Shown: positions 36,704-46,179, counted from the stretch's first letter. The stretch: DNA of 64,000 nt from an uncultured Collinsella sp. (GCA_902470805.1 CABRHX010000006.1:1-64000); one strand, 5' to 3'. Notes: generated by a model from the letters alone, not told the origin. Program-made: numbers and translations.

Positions 36704-37495
36704 ATGCCCACACCTTCCACTGCACGCATGCACGACTTCGAGGTCGTCTCGAACCGGGAGATCGCCGACGGCATCTTCTCGCTCGTCATCTCGGCCCCCA
36801 AGCTTGCAAGTGCGCTCAAGCCCGGCCAGTTTGTGAACATTGCCGTGCCCGGCGATGCTTCCTCGCTGCTTCGCGTGCCCCTGAGCTTCTATCGCGCCGA
36901 CGCCGAGGCCGGCACCGTCGAGCTGTGGTACGCCGTCGTGGGCGACGATACCCGTCGTTTGTCCCAGATGGGCCCTGGCTCCACCTCTAACCTGCTGGGC
37001 CCCGGTGGCCGTGGCTGGATGGTACCCGAGGGCACCAGGAAGGCCCTGCTCGTCGCCGGTGGCATCGGTGTTCCGCCCGTGCTGTGCCTTGCCGGCAAGC
37101 TTGCCGAGCAGGGTGTGGCCGTCGACGTGTGCCTGGGTTTTGGCACCGCTTCCAAGGCCGTGGGCATCGATGAGTTCCGCGCGCTGGGCGCCACGGTCAA
37201 CGTTTGCACCGACGACGGCTTGCTCGGCACGCACGGTTTTTGCACCGATCCTGCCGCCGAGCTGCTCGGCGAGGGCGGCTACGACTACGTCGCCAGCTGC
37301 GGTCCCGCCGTCATGATGAAGAAGGTCGCCGCTGCTGCCGCCGAGGCCGGTGCGTACTGCGAGGTGTCCCTCGAGCGCATGATGAGCTGTGGCTTTGGCG
37401 CCTGCAACACCTGCAATGTCGAGACGGTCGACGGTATGAAGGGCGCTTGCATGTGCGGCCCCGTGTTCGATGCTTCCAAGGTGGTGGTCTTCTAG
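36704..37495 (+). CDS. pyrK: Dihydroorotate dehydrogenase B, electron transfer subunit
   Basis: PyrK carries FAD and a [2Fe-2S] cluster and passes electrons from PyrD to NAD+. The protein is 263 aa. The FAD site is around LRVPLSFYRAD, the NAD-binding segment is LLVAGGIGVPPVLCLA, and the cluster ligands are in MMSCGFGACNTCN and the later ACMCGPVF. ATG 36704 with TTGGAGCG upstream is chosen over TTG 36668. The pyrD start overlaps its stop (TAGTG). Confidence 0.95.
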   Translation: MPTPSTARMHDFEVVSNREIADGIFSLVISAPKLASALKPGQFVNIAVPGDASSLLRVPLSFYRADAEAGTVELWYAVVGDDTRRLSQMGPGSTSNLLGPGGRGWMVPEGTRKALLVAGGIGVPPVLCLAGKLAEQGVAVDVCLGFGTASKAVGIDEFRALGATVNVCTDDGLLGTHGFCTDPAAELLGEGGYDYVASCGPAVMMKKVAAAAAEAGAYCEVSLERMMSCGFGACNTCNVETVDGMKGACMCGPVFDASKVVVF

Positions 37496-38418
37496 TGGGT
37501 ACCGTGAACATGGCCGTCGATTTCGGCGGCGTCAAGATGCAGAACCCCATCAACACCGCAGCCGGTACTTTTGGCTACGGCTGGCAGTTCCAGAACTTCT
37601 TTGATGTTTCCCAGCTGGGCGCCATCACCACCAAGGGTTGCGCAGCCGAGCCCTGGCCCGGCAACCCCGCGCCCCGCATGGCCGAGATCCCCGGCGGTAT
37701 GATCAACTCCGTGGGCCTTCAGAACCCCGGCGTGGCCGCCTTTGCCCGCGAGTCCGGCCCGTGGCTCGAGCAGCTCTCCAAGGACGGTTGCCAGGTCATC
37801 TGTCAGGTTGCCGGCCACTCCGTTGACGAGTTTGTGCGCGCGCTCGAGATGTATGTCGAGCTATGCCCCTGGGCTGCCGGCTACGAGATCAACGTGAGCT
37901 GCCCCAACATCGCCGCCGGCGGTGCCGCCATGGGCTCCACGCCCGAGGGCGCCTCTTCCGTTATGGCTGCCTGCCGCAAGGTGACCGATAAGCCGCTGTT
38001 CGTGAAGATGGCGCCGGTCAACGTCGCCGAGATCGCCAAGGCCCTCGAAGCCGCCGGCGCCGACGGCCTTTCGGTCATTAACTCCATCCAGGGCATGGCC
38101 ATCGACGTCCATACCCGCAAGTCCCGCGTGGCAAAGCCCAAGGGCGGCCTTTCGGGCCCGCTGTGCCACCACATCGCCGTGCGCATGGTCTGGGAGGTCG
38201 CCCAGGCCGTCGATATCCCCATCAACGGTGTCGGCGGTGTCATGACCGGCGAGGATGCGGCCGAGTTTATCCTGGCCGGTGCCACCTGCGTGTCGGTCGG
38301 CATGGCCAACTTCGTCGATCCGTGCGCTTCGCTCAAGATCGCGCATGAGCTTGAGGCCTGGGCCGAGTCCCAGGGCGTAAAGGACATCAACGAGCTGGTA
38401 GGTGCTTTCGAATGCTAG
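37495..38418 (+). CDS. pyrD: Dihydroorotate dehydrogenase B, catalytic subunit
   Basis: This class IB enzyme of about 307 aa is cytosolic and pairs with PyrK. PINTAAGTFGYG (FMN phosphate region), TTKGCAAEPWPGNP, GLQNPG, the catalytic Cys in INVSCPNIAAGG and the end block GVGGVMTGEDAAEFILAGA are present. GTG 37495 is preferred: AAGGTGG is 9 nt upstream, and the extra residues complete the first family strand. GTG 37504 and ATG 37510 are alternatives. It overlaps pyrF by 7 nt. Confidence 0.95.
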   Translation: MGTVNMAVDFGGVKMQNPINTAAGTFGYGWQFQNFFDVSQLGAITTKGCAAEPWPGNPAPRMAEIPGGMINSVGLQNPGVAAFARESGPWLEQLSKDGCQVICQVAGHSVDEFVRALEMYVELCPWAAGYEINVSCPNIAAGGAAMGSTPEGASSVMAACRKVTDKPLFVKMAPVNVAEIAKALEAAGADGLSVINSIQGMAIDVHTRKSRVAKPKGGLSGPLCHHIAVRMVWEVAQAVDIPINGVGGVMTGEDAAEFILAGATCVSVGMANFVDPCASLKIAHELEAWAESQGVKDINELVGAFEC

Positions 38419-39128
38419 AGACCGATGCCCGCGACCGCGTAATCGTCGCCCTCGACTGCGATCGTGAGCGTGCACTCGAGCTCGCCCACGAGCTTTCGGG
38501 CCATGCCGCCTGGCTTAAGGTTGGTATGACGCTCTATTACGCTGAGGGCCCAGAGATCGTCAAGACCTTTAAGGACCTGGGCTTTAAGGTCTTCCTCGAC
38601 CTTAAGTTCCATGATATTCCGCATCAGGTTCGCGGTGCCGCCCGTTCGGCCTCGCTTGCCGGTGCCGACCTGCTCTCGGTTCACGGCTTGGGTTCGGGCG
38701 CCATGCTCGCTGCCTGCCGCGAGGGTGCCGAGGAGGCGCGCGAGGATCGCGCCAAGCTCGTTGCCATCACCGTGCTCACGAGCATGAACCAGGATTCGCT
38801 GGCCGAAATCGGCGTTGAGTCGCCTGTGGCCGAGGAAGCCGCCCGTCTGGCAAAGCTTGCCCAGGCCAACGGCATCGACGGCATCGTGTGCTCGCCGATG
38901 GAGGCCCATGACATGCGCGAGTTGCTCGGCCCCGACGCGCTGATCGTGACTCCGGGCGTGCGTCCGGTGGGTGCCGCCCTTGGTGACCAGTCCCGTGTGG
39001 CGACGCCTTCCCAGGCTATCGAGCGCGGCGCGAGCTATATCGTGGTGGGCCGACCCATCACCGGTGCCGACGACCCTGTTGCCGCCTTTGACGCCATCGT
39101 CGCCGAGCTGGTCGAAAACGTCGCGTAA
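38412..39128 (+). CDS. pyrF: Orotidine 5'-phosphate decarboxylase
   Basis: PyrF makes UMP from OMP. The protein is 238 aa, with VIVALDCDRERAL, WLKVGMTLYYAEG and the catalytic Asp-Lys-Asp set in VFLDLKFHDIPHQV, then VTPGVRP and the phosphate-binding IVVGRPITGADDP. ATG 38412 lies inside the pyrD end. It is the last pyr gene here: carA, carB and pyrE are not in the operon. Confidence 0.97.
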   Translation: MLETDARDRVIVALDCDRERALELAHELSGHAAWLKVGMTLYYAEGPEIVKTFKDLGFKVFLDLKFHDIPHQVRGAARSASLAGADLLSVHGLGSGAMLAACREGAEEAREDRAKLVAITVLTSMNQDSLAEIGVESPVAEEAARLAKLAQANGIDGIVCSPMEAHDMRELLGPDALIVTPGVRPVGAALGDQSRVATPSQAIERGASYIVVGRPITGADDPVAAFDAIVAELVENVA

Positions 39129-39173
39129 AAGATTCCCCTAAGTCACCACTTTTGGGTTTCATTAGCACAAAAT

Positions 39174-39231
39174 AGCCCCTGTGCCTGCGTAAACTTTCCC
39201 ATCCTTTGTGTGGAATCGCAGGTCAGGGGCT
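39174..39231 (+). terminator. Long hairpin after pyrF
   Basis: AGCCCCTG (39174-39181) pairs with CAGGGGCT (39224-39231) and CCTGCG (39184-39189) with CGCAGG (39217-39222), leaving a 27-nt loop. The tail TAACTTTG is weakly T-rich. It probably ends the pyr operon. Confidence 0.5.
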
Positions 39232-39292
39232 TAACTTTGGGCGCAGTATATTGCACTTTTTGCGGGTATCGTCTAACCTATGGAGCCGCGAT

Positions 39293-39323
39293 TGGGCATT
39301 TTGTACGTTCTACGTGCTAAAAT
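39293..39323 (+). promoter_or_regulatory. mihF promoter
   Basis: TTGGGC (39293-39298), a 19-bp spacer and TAAAAT (39318-39323). Confidence 0.4.
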
Positions 39324-39367
39324 GCCAATTATTGAATCAGATATAACCCAACTATTTGGAGGTACGA

Positions 39368-39676
39368 ATGGCACTCCCTCAGCTTACCGATGAGCAGCGC
39401 AAGCAGGCTCTTGAGAAGGCTGCTGCCGCACGTCACGCCCGCGCTGAGCTTCGCGAGCAGATCAAGAAGGGCGAGAAGTCCCTCGAGTCCGTGCTCAACT
39501 CCGATGACCCCATCGCTTCCCGCATGAAGGTTTCCACCCTCATCGAGTCTCTTCCTGGTTATGGCAAGGCCAAGGCCGCCAAGATCATGGAGGAGCTCGG
39601 TATCTCCGCTACCCGTCGCGTCCAGGGCCTCGGCGTCCGTCAGCGCGAGCAGCTCCTCGAGCAGCTGACCAAATAA
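39368..39676 (+). CDS. mihF: Actinobacterial integration host factor (mIHF-like)
   Basis: The protein is 102 aa and basic. It binds DNA through a helix-two-turn-helix/HhH region, seen in MKVSTLIESLPGYGKAKAAK (from about residue 51), followed by IMEELGI and RRVQGLG. The N-terminal Ala/Lys/Glu helix (EQRKQALEKAAAARHARAEL) is also typical. This family is specific to Actinobacteria and bends and compacts DNA. GGAGG lies 5 nt before ATG 39368. gmk starts immediately after its stop, as in other actinobacteria. Confidence 0.94.
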   Translation: MALPQLTDEQRKQALEKAAAARHARAELREQIKKGEKSLESVLNSDDPIASRMKVSTLIESLPGYGKAKAAKIMEELGISATRRVQGLGVRQREQLLEQLTK

Positions 39677-40246
39677 GTGAGCGCTCAGGATTCCAAGCTC
39701 TTTGTGATTTCTGGACCGTCAGGCGCAGGGAAGGGTACGCTCGTCACTCGTGTGCGCGAGCGCCGCTCGAACCTGGGCCTGACGGTTTCGGCTACCACGC
39801 GAGCACCACGCAAAGGTGAGGTCGACGGCGTTAACTACTTTTTTCTGACGCGCGAGGAGTTCGACCGCCGCGTGGCAAACGGCGAGTTTGTTGAGTGGGC
39901 CGAGGTCCACGGTAACTGCTACGGCACGTTGGTGAGCGAGGTCACATCCAAGCTCGCCTCGGGCGCGTCTCTGATTTTGGAGATCGATGTCCAGGGCGCC
40001 CTGCAGGTGAAGGAGCGTTTCCCCGAGGCCGTGCTGATCTTTATCAAGCCGCCTTCGCTTGAGGTGCTCCGCGAGCGTCTAGTCGGTCGCGGTACCGAGA
40101 CGCCCGAGACGATTGAGCTGCGTATGGCAAACGCCGCCGATGAGCTTGCCCTTGCCGACCGCTACGACGACGTCGTGGTAAATGACGATCTCGACCGCGC
40201 GACCGATGAGCTCGTTCGCGTTCTCGATATGCATGAAAGGATCTGA
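39677..40246 (+). CDS. gmk: Guanylate kinase
   Basis: Gmk phosphorylates GMP to GDP. The protein is 189 aa. The P-loop is SGPSGAGKGTL; other blocks are SATTRAPRKGEVDGVNYFF (GMP binding), EWAEVHGNCYGT and the lid RLVGRGTETPE. GTG 39677 follows the mihF stop with no spacing and no clear SD, so it is probably translated by coupling. Confidence 0.96.
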   Translation: MSAQDSKLFVISGPSGAGKGTLVTRVRERRSNLGLTVSATTRAPRKGEVDGVNYFFLTREEFDRRVANGEFVEWAEVHGNCYGTLVSEVTSKLASGASLILEIDVQGALQVKERFPEAVLIFIKPPSLEVLRERLVGRGTETPETIELRMANAADELALADRYDDVVVNDDLDRATDELVRVLDMHERI

Positions 40247-40251
40247 GGTCC

Positions 40252-40533
40252 GTGTCCGTTGTAAAGCCTTGCATTGACGATCTTCTGGAGAAGACCGATC
40301 ACAACCGCTTCCTGCTCGCTTCGCTTGCCTCCAAGCGCGCCTGCGACATCAATAGCATGCTGCGTGGCCAGCACAACCGCGTGCTTGCCGTCCAGGATGT
40401 CGATGACATCACCATCGGGCTTTCCGGTGCCGACACCATCTCGATGGCTATGGACGAGATTGTCGACGGCGACATCTCTTACGACGAGGCCCGTTACGAG
40501 AAGGCGCTCGGCCACAAGGTTGCTGAAGCCTAA
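40252..40533 (+). CDS. rpoZ: RNA polymerase omega subunit
   Basis: The protein is 93 aa. Omega stabilises the beta-prime subunit. The conserved start PCIDDLLEKTDHNRFLLAS and the helix ASKRACDINSM, then the C-terminal DISYDEARYEKALG, fit the family. GTG 40252 lies 5 bp after gmk; the gmk-rpoZ pairing is the usual one. Confidence 0.93.
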   Translation: MSVVKPCIDDLLEKTDHNRFLLASLASKRACDINSMLRGQHNRVLAVQDVDDITIGLSGADTISMAMDEIVDGDISYDEARYEKALGHKVAEA

Positions 40534-41778
40534 ATGGCGGCTCGCGTCTGCCTGGTCCACTATCACGAGGTTGGACTGAAGGGTAAGAACCGCGCACATT
40601 TTGAGCATATCCTCATGGATAACATCAAGGCGGCCTTGGCCGCCTTTTCCGTGAATGCCGTGTCTCGAATTTCCGGTTATATCCTCGTGACCTTTAACGA
40701 GCATCAGGCCGACGAGGCGGCGCGTGTCATTCGCACCGTTCCCGGCGTTGCTCGTGTGTCTTTGGCGTATCACACCAATCGTGACCCTCAGGAGTACTGT
40801 GCCGCCGCCGTGAAGGCGCTGCGCGAGTTTGGTTCCTTCGATTCGTTTAAGGTGCACGCCAAGCGCTCCAATACCGACTATGAGCTCACCTCGATTGACA
40901 TCAATCGTCAGGTGGGCGAGGTGCTGTGCGAGGCCTTCCCCGATAAAAAGGTTCAAATGCATGACCCCGATGCGATGGTGCACGTACTGGTGGTCCAGGG
41001 TAGCGTTTATGTGTACGCGCGCTCCGAGCGCGGCGTGGGCGGTCTGCCGGTGGGTTCTGCCGGCAAGGTCGTGACGCTGCTGTCGTCGGGTATTGATTCT
41101 CCGGTGGCGACCTGGATGCTCGCGCGACGCGGAGCCGTGTGCGTGCCGGTGCATTTTTCCGGTCGTCCGCAGACGCCAGATACCAGCGAGTATCTAGTGC
41201 AGGACATCATTCGCGCCCTTGAGCCGGGTGTCCAGATCGGCCGTCTGTATGTTGTGCCGTTTGGCGACTGCCAGCGCGAGATTTCGGTGACCTGTCCCAG
41301 CAACCTGCGCGTGATCATGTATCGCCGCATTATGTATTCGGTTGCCGAGCGCATTGCACACATCGAGGGCGCCAAGGCTATCGTGACGGGCGAATCGCTT
41401 GGGCAGGTTGCCTCCCAAACGCTTGAGAACATCATGGCCGTCAACGAGGCCGTGAAGATCCCCGTGTTCCGCCCTCTCATCGGTTCGGACAAGCAGGAGA
41501 TCATCGCGCGCGCCGAGGAGATTGGTACGTTCGATATCTCGACTGAGGCCGCTCCCGACTGCTGCACGCTGTTTATGCCGCGCCGTCCCGAGACGCACGC
41601 TAAACTCGATGCCGTGCATGAGACCTGGGAGTTGTTCGATCACGAGGAGATGATCGAGCGCCTGCTCAAGCAGACCGAGTACATCGACTTCGAGAGCAAC
41701 ACGTATAAGGCCCCTAAGACCTTAAAACGCAAACATTCGGAGCTTGCTCCGCGTGAGATTTACCAAGATCACGAGTAA
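40534..41778 (+). CDS. thiI: tRNA 4-thiouridine synthase ThiI
   Basis: ThiI adenylates U8 of tRNA and inserts sulphur; it also feeds thiazole synthesis in some species. The protein is 414 aa: N-terminal ferredoxin-like and THUMP domains (HEVGLKGKNRAHFE), then the PP-loop LLSSGIDSPVATWM and the GESLGQVASQTLENI block. It ends after residue 414 without a rhodanese domain. ATG 40534 abuts the rpoZ stop. A strong terminator follows. Confidence 0.96.
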   Translation: MAARVCLVHYHEVGLKGKNRAHFEHILMDNIKAALAAFSVNAVSRISGYILVTFNEHQADEAARVIRTVPGVARVSLAYHTNRDPQEYCAAAVKALREFGSFDSFKVHAKRSNTDYELTSIDINRQVGEVLCEAFPDKKVQMHDPDAMVHVLVVQGSVYVYARSERGVGGLPVGSAGKVVTLLSSGIDSPVATWMLARRGAVCVPVHFSGRPQTPDTSEYLVQDIIRALEPGVQIGRLYVVPFGDCQREISVTCPSNLRVIMYRRIMYSVAERIAHIEGAKAIVTGESLGQVASQTLENIMAVNEAVKIPVFRPLIGSDKQEIIARAEEIGTFDISTEAAPDCCTLFMPRRPETHAKLDAVHETWELFDHEEMIERLLKQTEYIDFESNTYKAPKTLKRKHSELAPREIYQDHE

Positions 41779-41788
41779 TGTTGTGCAT

Positions 41789-41823
41789 AGACCGACGATG
41801 CGCCTGCATCGTCGGTCTTTTGC
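41789..41823 (+). terminator. thiI terminator
   Basis: AGACCGACGATGC and GCATCGTCGGTCT (13 bp, loop GCCT or close) are followed by TTTGC. Confidence 0.9.
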
Positions 41824-41991
41824 TATCTGGGCATTTTGCGGCTAAGTGTTCATTTGCTGACGTGTGCCTGAATAAATGGACAGATTTGTGCAAGGTTTTG
41901 GTCGGTTTTTGGTTTGACCGCTAAAACCGGTTTTGGAGCGTGGCTGTTGCAGGGCTCCTTTCCTGACACGATGGTGTTGGGAGGTTTTGCT

Positions 41992-42705
41992 ATGGCGCAG
42001 CGCGAACAACACGAACGGGTCAAACGGATGGACCGCTTGGCGGACAAGCTGCTCGGTCATAAGGCAGTGGTGATGGCGATACTGGTCGTCATTGCGATGG
42101 CGAGCGGCTTGGCGATGGCGAACCTTGGCGGCGGTGCCGGCGGTGTGTCGTTTGAGCGCACTGACGGTACGGGCTCGTTGATGGAGCCGGGATCCGGTGA
42201 TGCCTCGAGCGGAAAGACATCCGAAGGTTCTTCGACTAAGGCTTCTGCCGCGGCAGAGGTCTATGTCGATGTCGATGGCGCCGTTGTGTCGCCCGGTGTA
42301 TATCGCCTCAAGGACGGCGCGCGGGTGGCTCAGGCGATTGATGCCGCCGGCGGGCTGGCGCCCGAGGCAGACGTTACGGGGCTCAATCGGGCATCTAAGG
42401 TCACTGATGGACAAAAAATCCACGTTCCAACGGTAGGGGAGCAGCAGGCGTCTATTGCGGAAGCCGGTGTTGATGGTGGTACTTCCGCATCATCGGGCGT
42501 GAGCGGCGCAACAGGCCTGGTAAACATCAATACGGCAAGCGCGGCAGAGCTGCAGACGCTCTCGGGCATCGGTCCCTCCATGGCCCAGTCGATTATCGAT
42601 GAGCGGACAAAGAACGGTGCTTTTGCCTCGGTTGACGACCTGATGCGTGTGTCGGGAATCGGCGAGAAGAAGCTTGCCAAAATCAAAGATTGCATCTGCG
42701 TATGA
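41992..42705 (+). CDS. comEA: ComEA-type DNA-binding competence protein
   Basis: ComEA binds incoming double-stranded DNA outside the membrane. The protein is 237 aa: a basic N-terminus, one membrane anchor (about 22-45, VVMAILVVIAMASGLAMA), a flexible Ser/Gly linker, a SLBB domain (VYVDVDGAVVSPGVYRL) and a C-terminal helix-hairpin-helix pair (LVNINTASAAELQTLSGIG, then VDDLMRVSGIGEKKL). ATG 41992 follows GGGAGG by about 7 nt; open codons upstream back to 41914 lack an SD. It overlaps comEC by ATGA. Confidence 0.95.
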   Translation: MAQREQHERVKRMDRLADKLLGHKAVVMAILVVIAMASGLAMANLGGGAGGVSFERTDGTGSLMEPGSGDASSGKTSEGSSTKASAAAEVYVDVDGAVVSPGVYRLKDGARVAQAIDAAGGLAPEADVTGLNRASKVTDGQKIHVPTVGEQQASIAEAGVDGGTSASSGVSGATGLVNINTASAAELQTLSGIGPSMAQSIIDERTKNGAFASVDDLMRVSGIGEKKLAKIKDCICV

Positions 42706-45005
42706 GTGCGACCGAGCGCGAGCGTGTTATGCCTCCGCGGCCCCTGCTTCCGTGGACGATGACCCTGTGTGCCGGCATGTGCATGAGCTGCGTCTTGGTG
42801 CTCAACATGGCCGCTGATGCGCTGTTGAGGGAGCGGGCGCCAGCGGTCGGGCCGCTATGGACCATTCCCGTTGCGGCGGCGGTATTTGTTATGCTGGCTC
42901 AATCATGTGCGCGGCTTGCCCCTTTGAAGCGGTGGCTGTATGCCGCGTCCGTCGGTCTCGTGGCGGGAGCGGTCGTCTCGGCCTGGTGGGCTGTGGGTGC
43001 GCTAAGCGCCTCGAAGGCGCTCGACGGTCGAGCGGCAAGCAGCCTCGAGTTTGTCGTGCAGGGCGATCCATCAATAAACGACGACGTGTATTCCTATACC
43101 TGCGAGGCACGCGCGGACGGTAAGAACTTGGCAACGGTTCGCCTATCGTGCGACCGCGAGCTCAAGGTCGGGGCGCACGTGCGTGTTATCGGTCGCGTTT
43201 CGCGTTTTGAGAACGATGCGTATGGACGATCGCGCGTGCTCCGAGGCGAGGTATGCAAGGTAAAAGCCGTTCGGATTGTGTCGGTCGATGAGGGCTCTCC
43301 GGGGCCGCTGCTTCGGCTACGAAATGGGCTGCTTGCGTCCATCGCGCCTGCGACCGACCCGGCGCGTGCACTCATAGCCGGTGTCGTCTGCGGTCGTTCG
43401 GCCGAGCTGCGCGCCCAGTCGGCGGGCGACTGGTTTTCGGTGACGGGTACGGCGCATCTTATCGCCGTCTCCGGCAGCCATTTGTCTATCGTGGGGTTTG
43501 TAATTGAGGGCGTATTGCAAAAGACTCGGTGTTCACGTGGTCTTCGGCGGGTGATATTGGCGATAACGCTTGTGGGCTACGCTGCCTTTACGGGCGCGTC
43601 TCCCTCGGCCGTGCGCGCGTGCTGCATGGTGTTCGCGACGCTTGTCGTAAACGGCGCAGGGCGTCGCCGGCACGGCGCATCGGCGCTCTTCGTAACCATG
43701 TCCATCTTTGTGCTACTGCGGCCGACGGTGCTGTTCGAGATGGGCTTTCAGCTTTCATGTGCCAGCGTCTTAGCCATTCTGTGCTTTTGCCCCTATGCGA
43801 CCTACGCTTTGGGTGAGCTGGGTGTGCCATCGGGCATTGCCAGTATGCTTTCCGTCACGCTGTGCTCGCAGTTGGCGACGCTCCCCATTACCATTCCTGC
43901 CTTCGGTACGTTCTCGCTCATTGCTCCGCTGGCAAATGCGGTCATCGGTCCGGTGGTGAGCGTACTGCTCGCTGTGTCGATCGTACTGGTTCCCTATTCG
44001 CTCGTGGCACCATTGCGGATTTGGGCGCTCATTGTGCCCATGGTTGCCGCCCGTTGCGCGTTGTTCTTCGAGCAGCTGTTTGCCGCCGTGCCGGGTGCAT
44101 CCGTGAGTGTGCCGCCCGATAGCATGTGGATTTACCTAGTGCCGTGTTTGCTGGCGGTTCTGCTGGTCTGGTGGCCGCGTCCCCGTGCACGTCCTATGGC
44201 GGTGGGGCTTACGTGCCTGGTGTTCTTGGCTGCGATTCCGTACGCCTACTGGGATCGGTTCGCTCCGCCTTCGGTGACGGTGCTCGATGTGGGCCAGGCC
44301 GATGCGATTCTTATCCGCCAGGGCGGCACAGTAGCGCTCGTCGACTGCGGGCTCGACGAGCGCGTGGTGGCGGCGTTGGTTCGCAATAACGTGCACCATA
44401 TCGATGCCGTCTTTGTGACGCATTGGGATGAGGATCACTGGGGTGGTCTGCCTGCCGTGCTCGAACAGTTTTCGGTCGGAACGATTGCCGTGGCGGCAGA
44501 TGCGCTGGAGGATGCTCCTGCCGAGGTATTGAACCGACCTGGCGTGGAGTATCGGCAGGTGCGCCATGGGGATACGGTCGACATCGGCTCATTTTGCGCC
44601 CGCGTGATGTGGCCATTCGAGTCCGTGGATGGCGAGGGCAATGAGGATTCGCTTGTCCTGCTGCTCTCTTATGTTCAGGAAGACAAGGGCCTGCGCATGC
44701 TCCTCACCGGTGATGCCGAGCTCGACCAAGAACGGGAATTCGTGCAGGAGGTGGGGGATATCGATGTCCTTAAACTCGGGCATCACGGCTCCAAGGTTTC
44801 GGTCGATGCCGCGCTGCTGGAGATTCTGAGACCCGAGCTTTCCCTCGCGAGCGCGGGCGAGGGGAATCGATACGGTCATCCGTCCGATGCCTGCATCGAT
44901 GCCGTGAAGGAAGCGGGTGGCGTGTTCGCGTGCACCATCGAACACGGCGACATTACCGTCACGCCGACTGAGAATGGCTTTGCGATGCGATGCCAGCGAC
45001 CGTGA
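42702..45005 (+). CDS. comEC: ComEC/Rec2 DNA uptake channel
   Basis: ComEC carries single-stranded DNA across the membrane. The protein is 767 aa: two N-terminal membrane helices, a DUF4131-type soluble region, the competence domain with about eight helices (GTAHLIAVSGSHLSIVGF, FTGASPSAVRA, FEMGFQLSCASV) and a C-terminal metallo-beta-lactamase-like nuclease domain (DVGQADAILIRQ, THWDEDHWGGL, LLTGDAE, LKLGHHGSK). ATG 42702 overlaps the comEA stop. With comEA, dprA and comM intact in one window, the DNA uptake set looks functional. Confidence 0.96.
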   Translation: MSATERERVMPPRPLLPWTMTLCAGMCMSCVLVLNMAADALLRERAPAVGPLWTIPVAAAVFVMLAQSCARLAPLKRWLYAASVGLVAGAVVSAWWAVGALSASKALDGRAASSLEFVVQGDPSINDDVYSYTCEARADGKNLATVRLSCDRELKVGAHVRVIGRVSRFENDAYGRSRVLRGEVCKVKAVRIVSVDEGSPGPLLRLRNGLLASIAPATDPARALIAGVVCGRSAELRAQSAGDWFSVTGTAHLIAVSGSHLSIVGFVIEGVLQKTRCSRGLRRVILAITLVGYAAFTGASPSAVRACCMVFATLVVNGAGRRRHGASALFVTMSIFVLLRPTVLFEMGFQLSCASVLAILCFCPYATYALGELGVPSGIASMLSVTLCSQLATLPITIPAFGTFSLIAPLANAVIGPVVSVLLAVSIVLVPYSLVAPLRIWALIVPMVAARCALFFEQLFAAVPGASVSVPPDSMWIYLVPCLLAVLLVWWPRPRARPMAVGLTCLVFLAAIPYAYWDRFAPPSVTVLDVGQADAILIRQGGTVALVDCGLDERVVAALVRNNVHHIDAVFVTHWDEDHWGGLPAVLEQFSVGTIAVAADALEDAPAEVLNRPGVEYRQVRHGDTVDIGSFCARVMWPFESVDGEGNEDSLVLLLSYVQEDKGLRMLLTGDAELDQEREFVQEVGDIDVLKLGHHGSKVSVDAALLEILRPELSLASAGEGNRYGHPSDACIDAVKEAGGVFACTIEHGDITVTPTENGFAMRCQRP

Positions 45006-45083
45006 CGACGTCGTTGGCGTGTGGTGGGCCCCTGGGCTAGAATGGCACGGAACGAATACGAAGGCCTGCGGGAGGGGAGCGCA

Positions 45084-46046
45084 ATGTCCGAAACCGGTCT
45101 GCTGCCGGCATATCTGATCGTCGGTACCGACGGAGTCAAGCGCGATCACGCCGTCTCGCGTATGAAAGCGCGTCTGGAAAAGTCGGGTATGGTCGAGTTT
45201 AACCTCGACGAGCGCGACATGACTAAGGACCCCGATATCGAGTCCATTATCGGATCGCTTAACACCTTTCCGATGGGCAGCGAGTTTCGCCTGGTAATCC
45301 TTGATGGCTGCTTAAAGCTCGCTAAGGCTGTCTCGGAGCCGCTCGTCGAGTACCTCGCAAGTCCCAGCCCCACAACGGTCTGCCTCATCATCGCCGACTC
45401 GCTTGCCAAGAACACGCGCCTGTATAAGGCGATCGCCAAGATCGACAAGAAGGCCGTGATCGATTGCTCCGGCACCAAGCGCTGGGAGCTACCGCGCCGC
45501 GTTCAGCAGATGGCGACGCAGCATGGCAAGTCGATCTCGACGGCGGCCGCCGAGGAACTCGTCTCGCGTTCGGGTGAAAACACTCGCATGCTCGATAACG
45601 ATTTGGCTAAGCTTGCCCAGATGGTCGAGGTGCCCCAGATTGAGCTTGTCGACGTTGAGCGCTGGATTGTACGTACGGCCGAGGTTCAACCCTGGGACTT
45701 TCTCAATGCGGTCTCGGCCCGTGACATGCGACGCTCGCTCGAGCTCTTCAATCTACTGCCCGCCAAGAGCTACGTGTGGACTTACACATTGCTGTGCGGC
45801 CGCATCCGCGAGCTTATCGTTGCCAAGGCGCTCGATGCGCGCGGACAGGGTCGTGAGCTGGCCGCAACACTTAAGCTCCAGTCCTGGCAGGTCAAGAATC
45901 ACCTGACCTGGGCACGTCGCTTTTCGATGGCAGAGCTCGTTGCCGCGCTCGAGGGCGCGGTCGATGTGGAGCTCGCACTGAAGGGTTCGGCCGATTCTCA
46001 GACCGCGCTTTTGCTCTGGATTACGAACATCTTGAGAAAATCGTGA
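45084..46046 (+). CDS. holA: DNA polymerase III delta subunit
   Basis: Delta opens the sliding clamp. The protein is 320 aa. AYLIVGTDGVKRDHAVSRM at the start is the family pattern in place of a full P-loop. VCLIIADSLAKNTRLYKAI and the C-terminal helical collar (SYVWTYTLLCGRIRELI, LKLQSWQVKNHLTWAR) follow. ATG 45084 is set by GGGAGGGGAG; the frame runs 21 codons upstream without an SD. A TAGAAT box at about 45036 may give it its own promoter. The comEA-comEC-holA-rpsT order is common in Gram-positives. Confidence 0.95.
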   Translation: MSETGLLPAYLIVGTDGVKRDHAVSRMKARLEKSGMVEFNLDERDMTKDPDIESIIGSLNTFPMGSEFRLVILDGCLKLAKAVSEPLVEYLASPSPTTVCLIIADSLAKNTRLYKAIAKIDKKAVIDCSGTKRWELPRRVQQMATQHGKSISTAAAEELVSRSGENTRMLDNDLAKLAQMVEVPQIELVDVERWIVRTAEVQPWDFLNAVSARDMRRSLELFNLLPAKSYVWTYTLLCGRIRELIVAKALDARGQGRELAATLKLQSWQVKNHLTWARRFSMAELVAALEGAVDVELALKGSADSQTALLLWITNILRKS

Positions 46047-46095
46047 TGATACCTGCCTATTTGACAAATTCGTTCTATCCCTTTGAGGGGGAGCG

Positions 46096-46104
46096 TGCTA
46101 TAGT
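46096..46104 (+). promoter_or_regulatory. rpsT extended -10
   Basis: TGC-TATAGT at 46096-46104 is an extended -10 element about 75 bp before rpsT. No good -35 was seen at the right spacing. Confidence 0.45.
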
Positions 46105-46179
46105 AGGCGCTTGCATGACCTCACCGTGTCTCAGAGGTGTCATACATTTTTTGCAAGGAACTCGAAAGGAACTCCAGAA

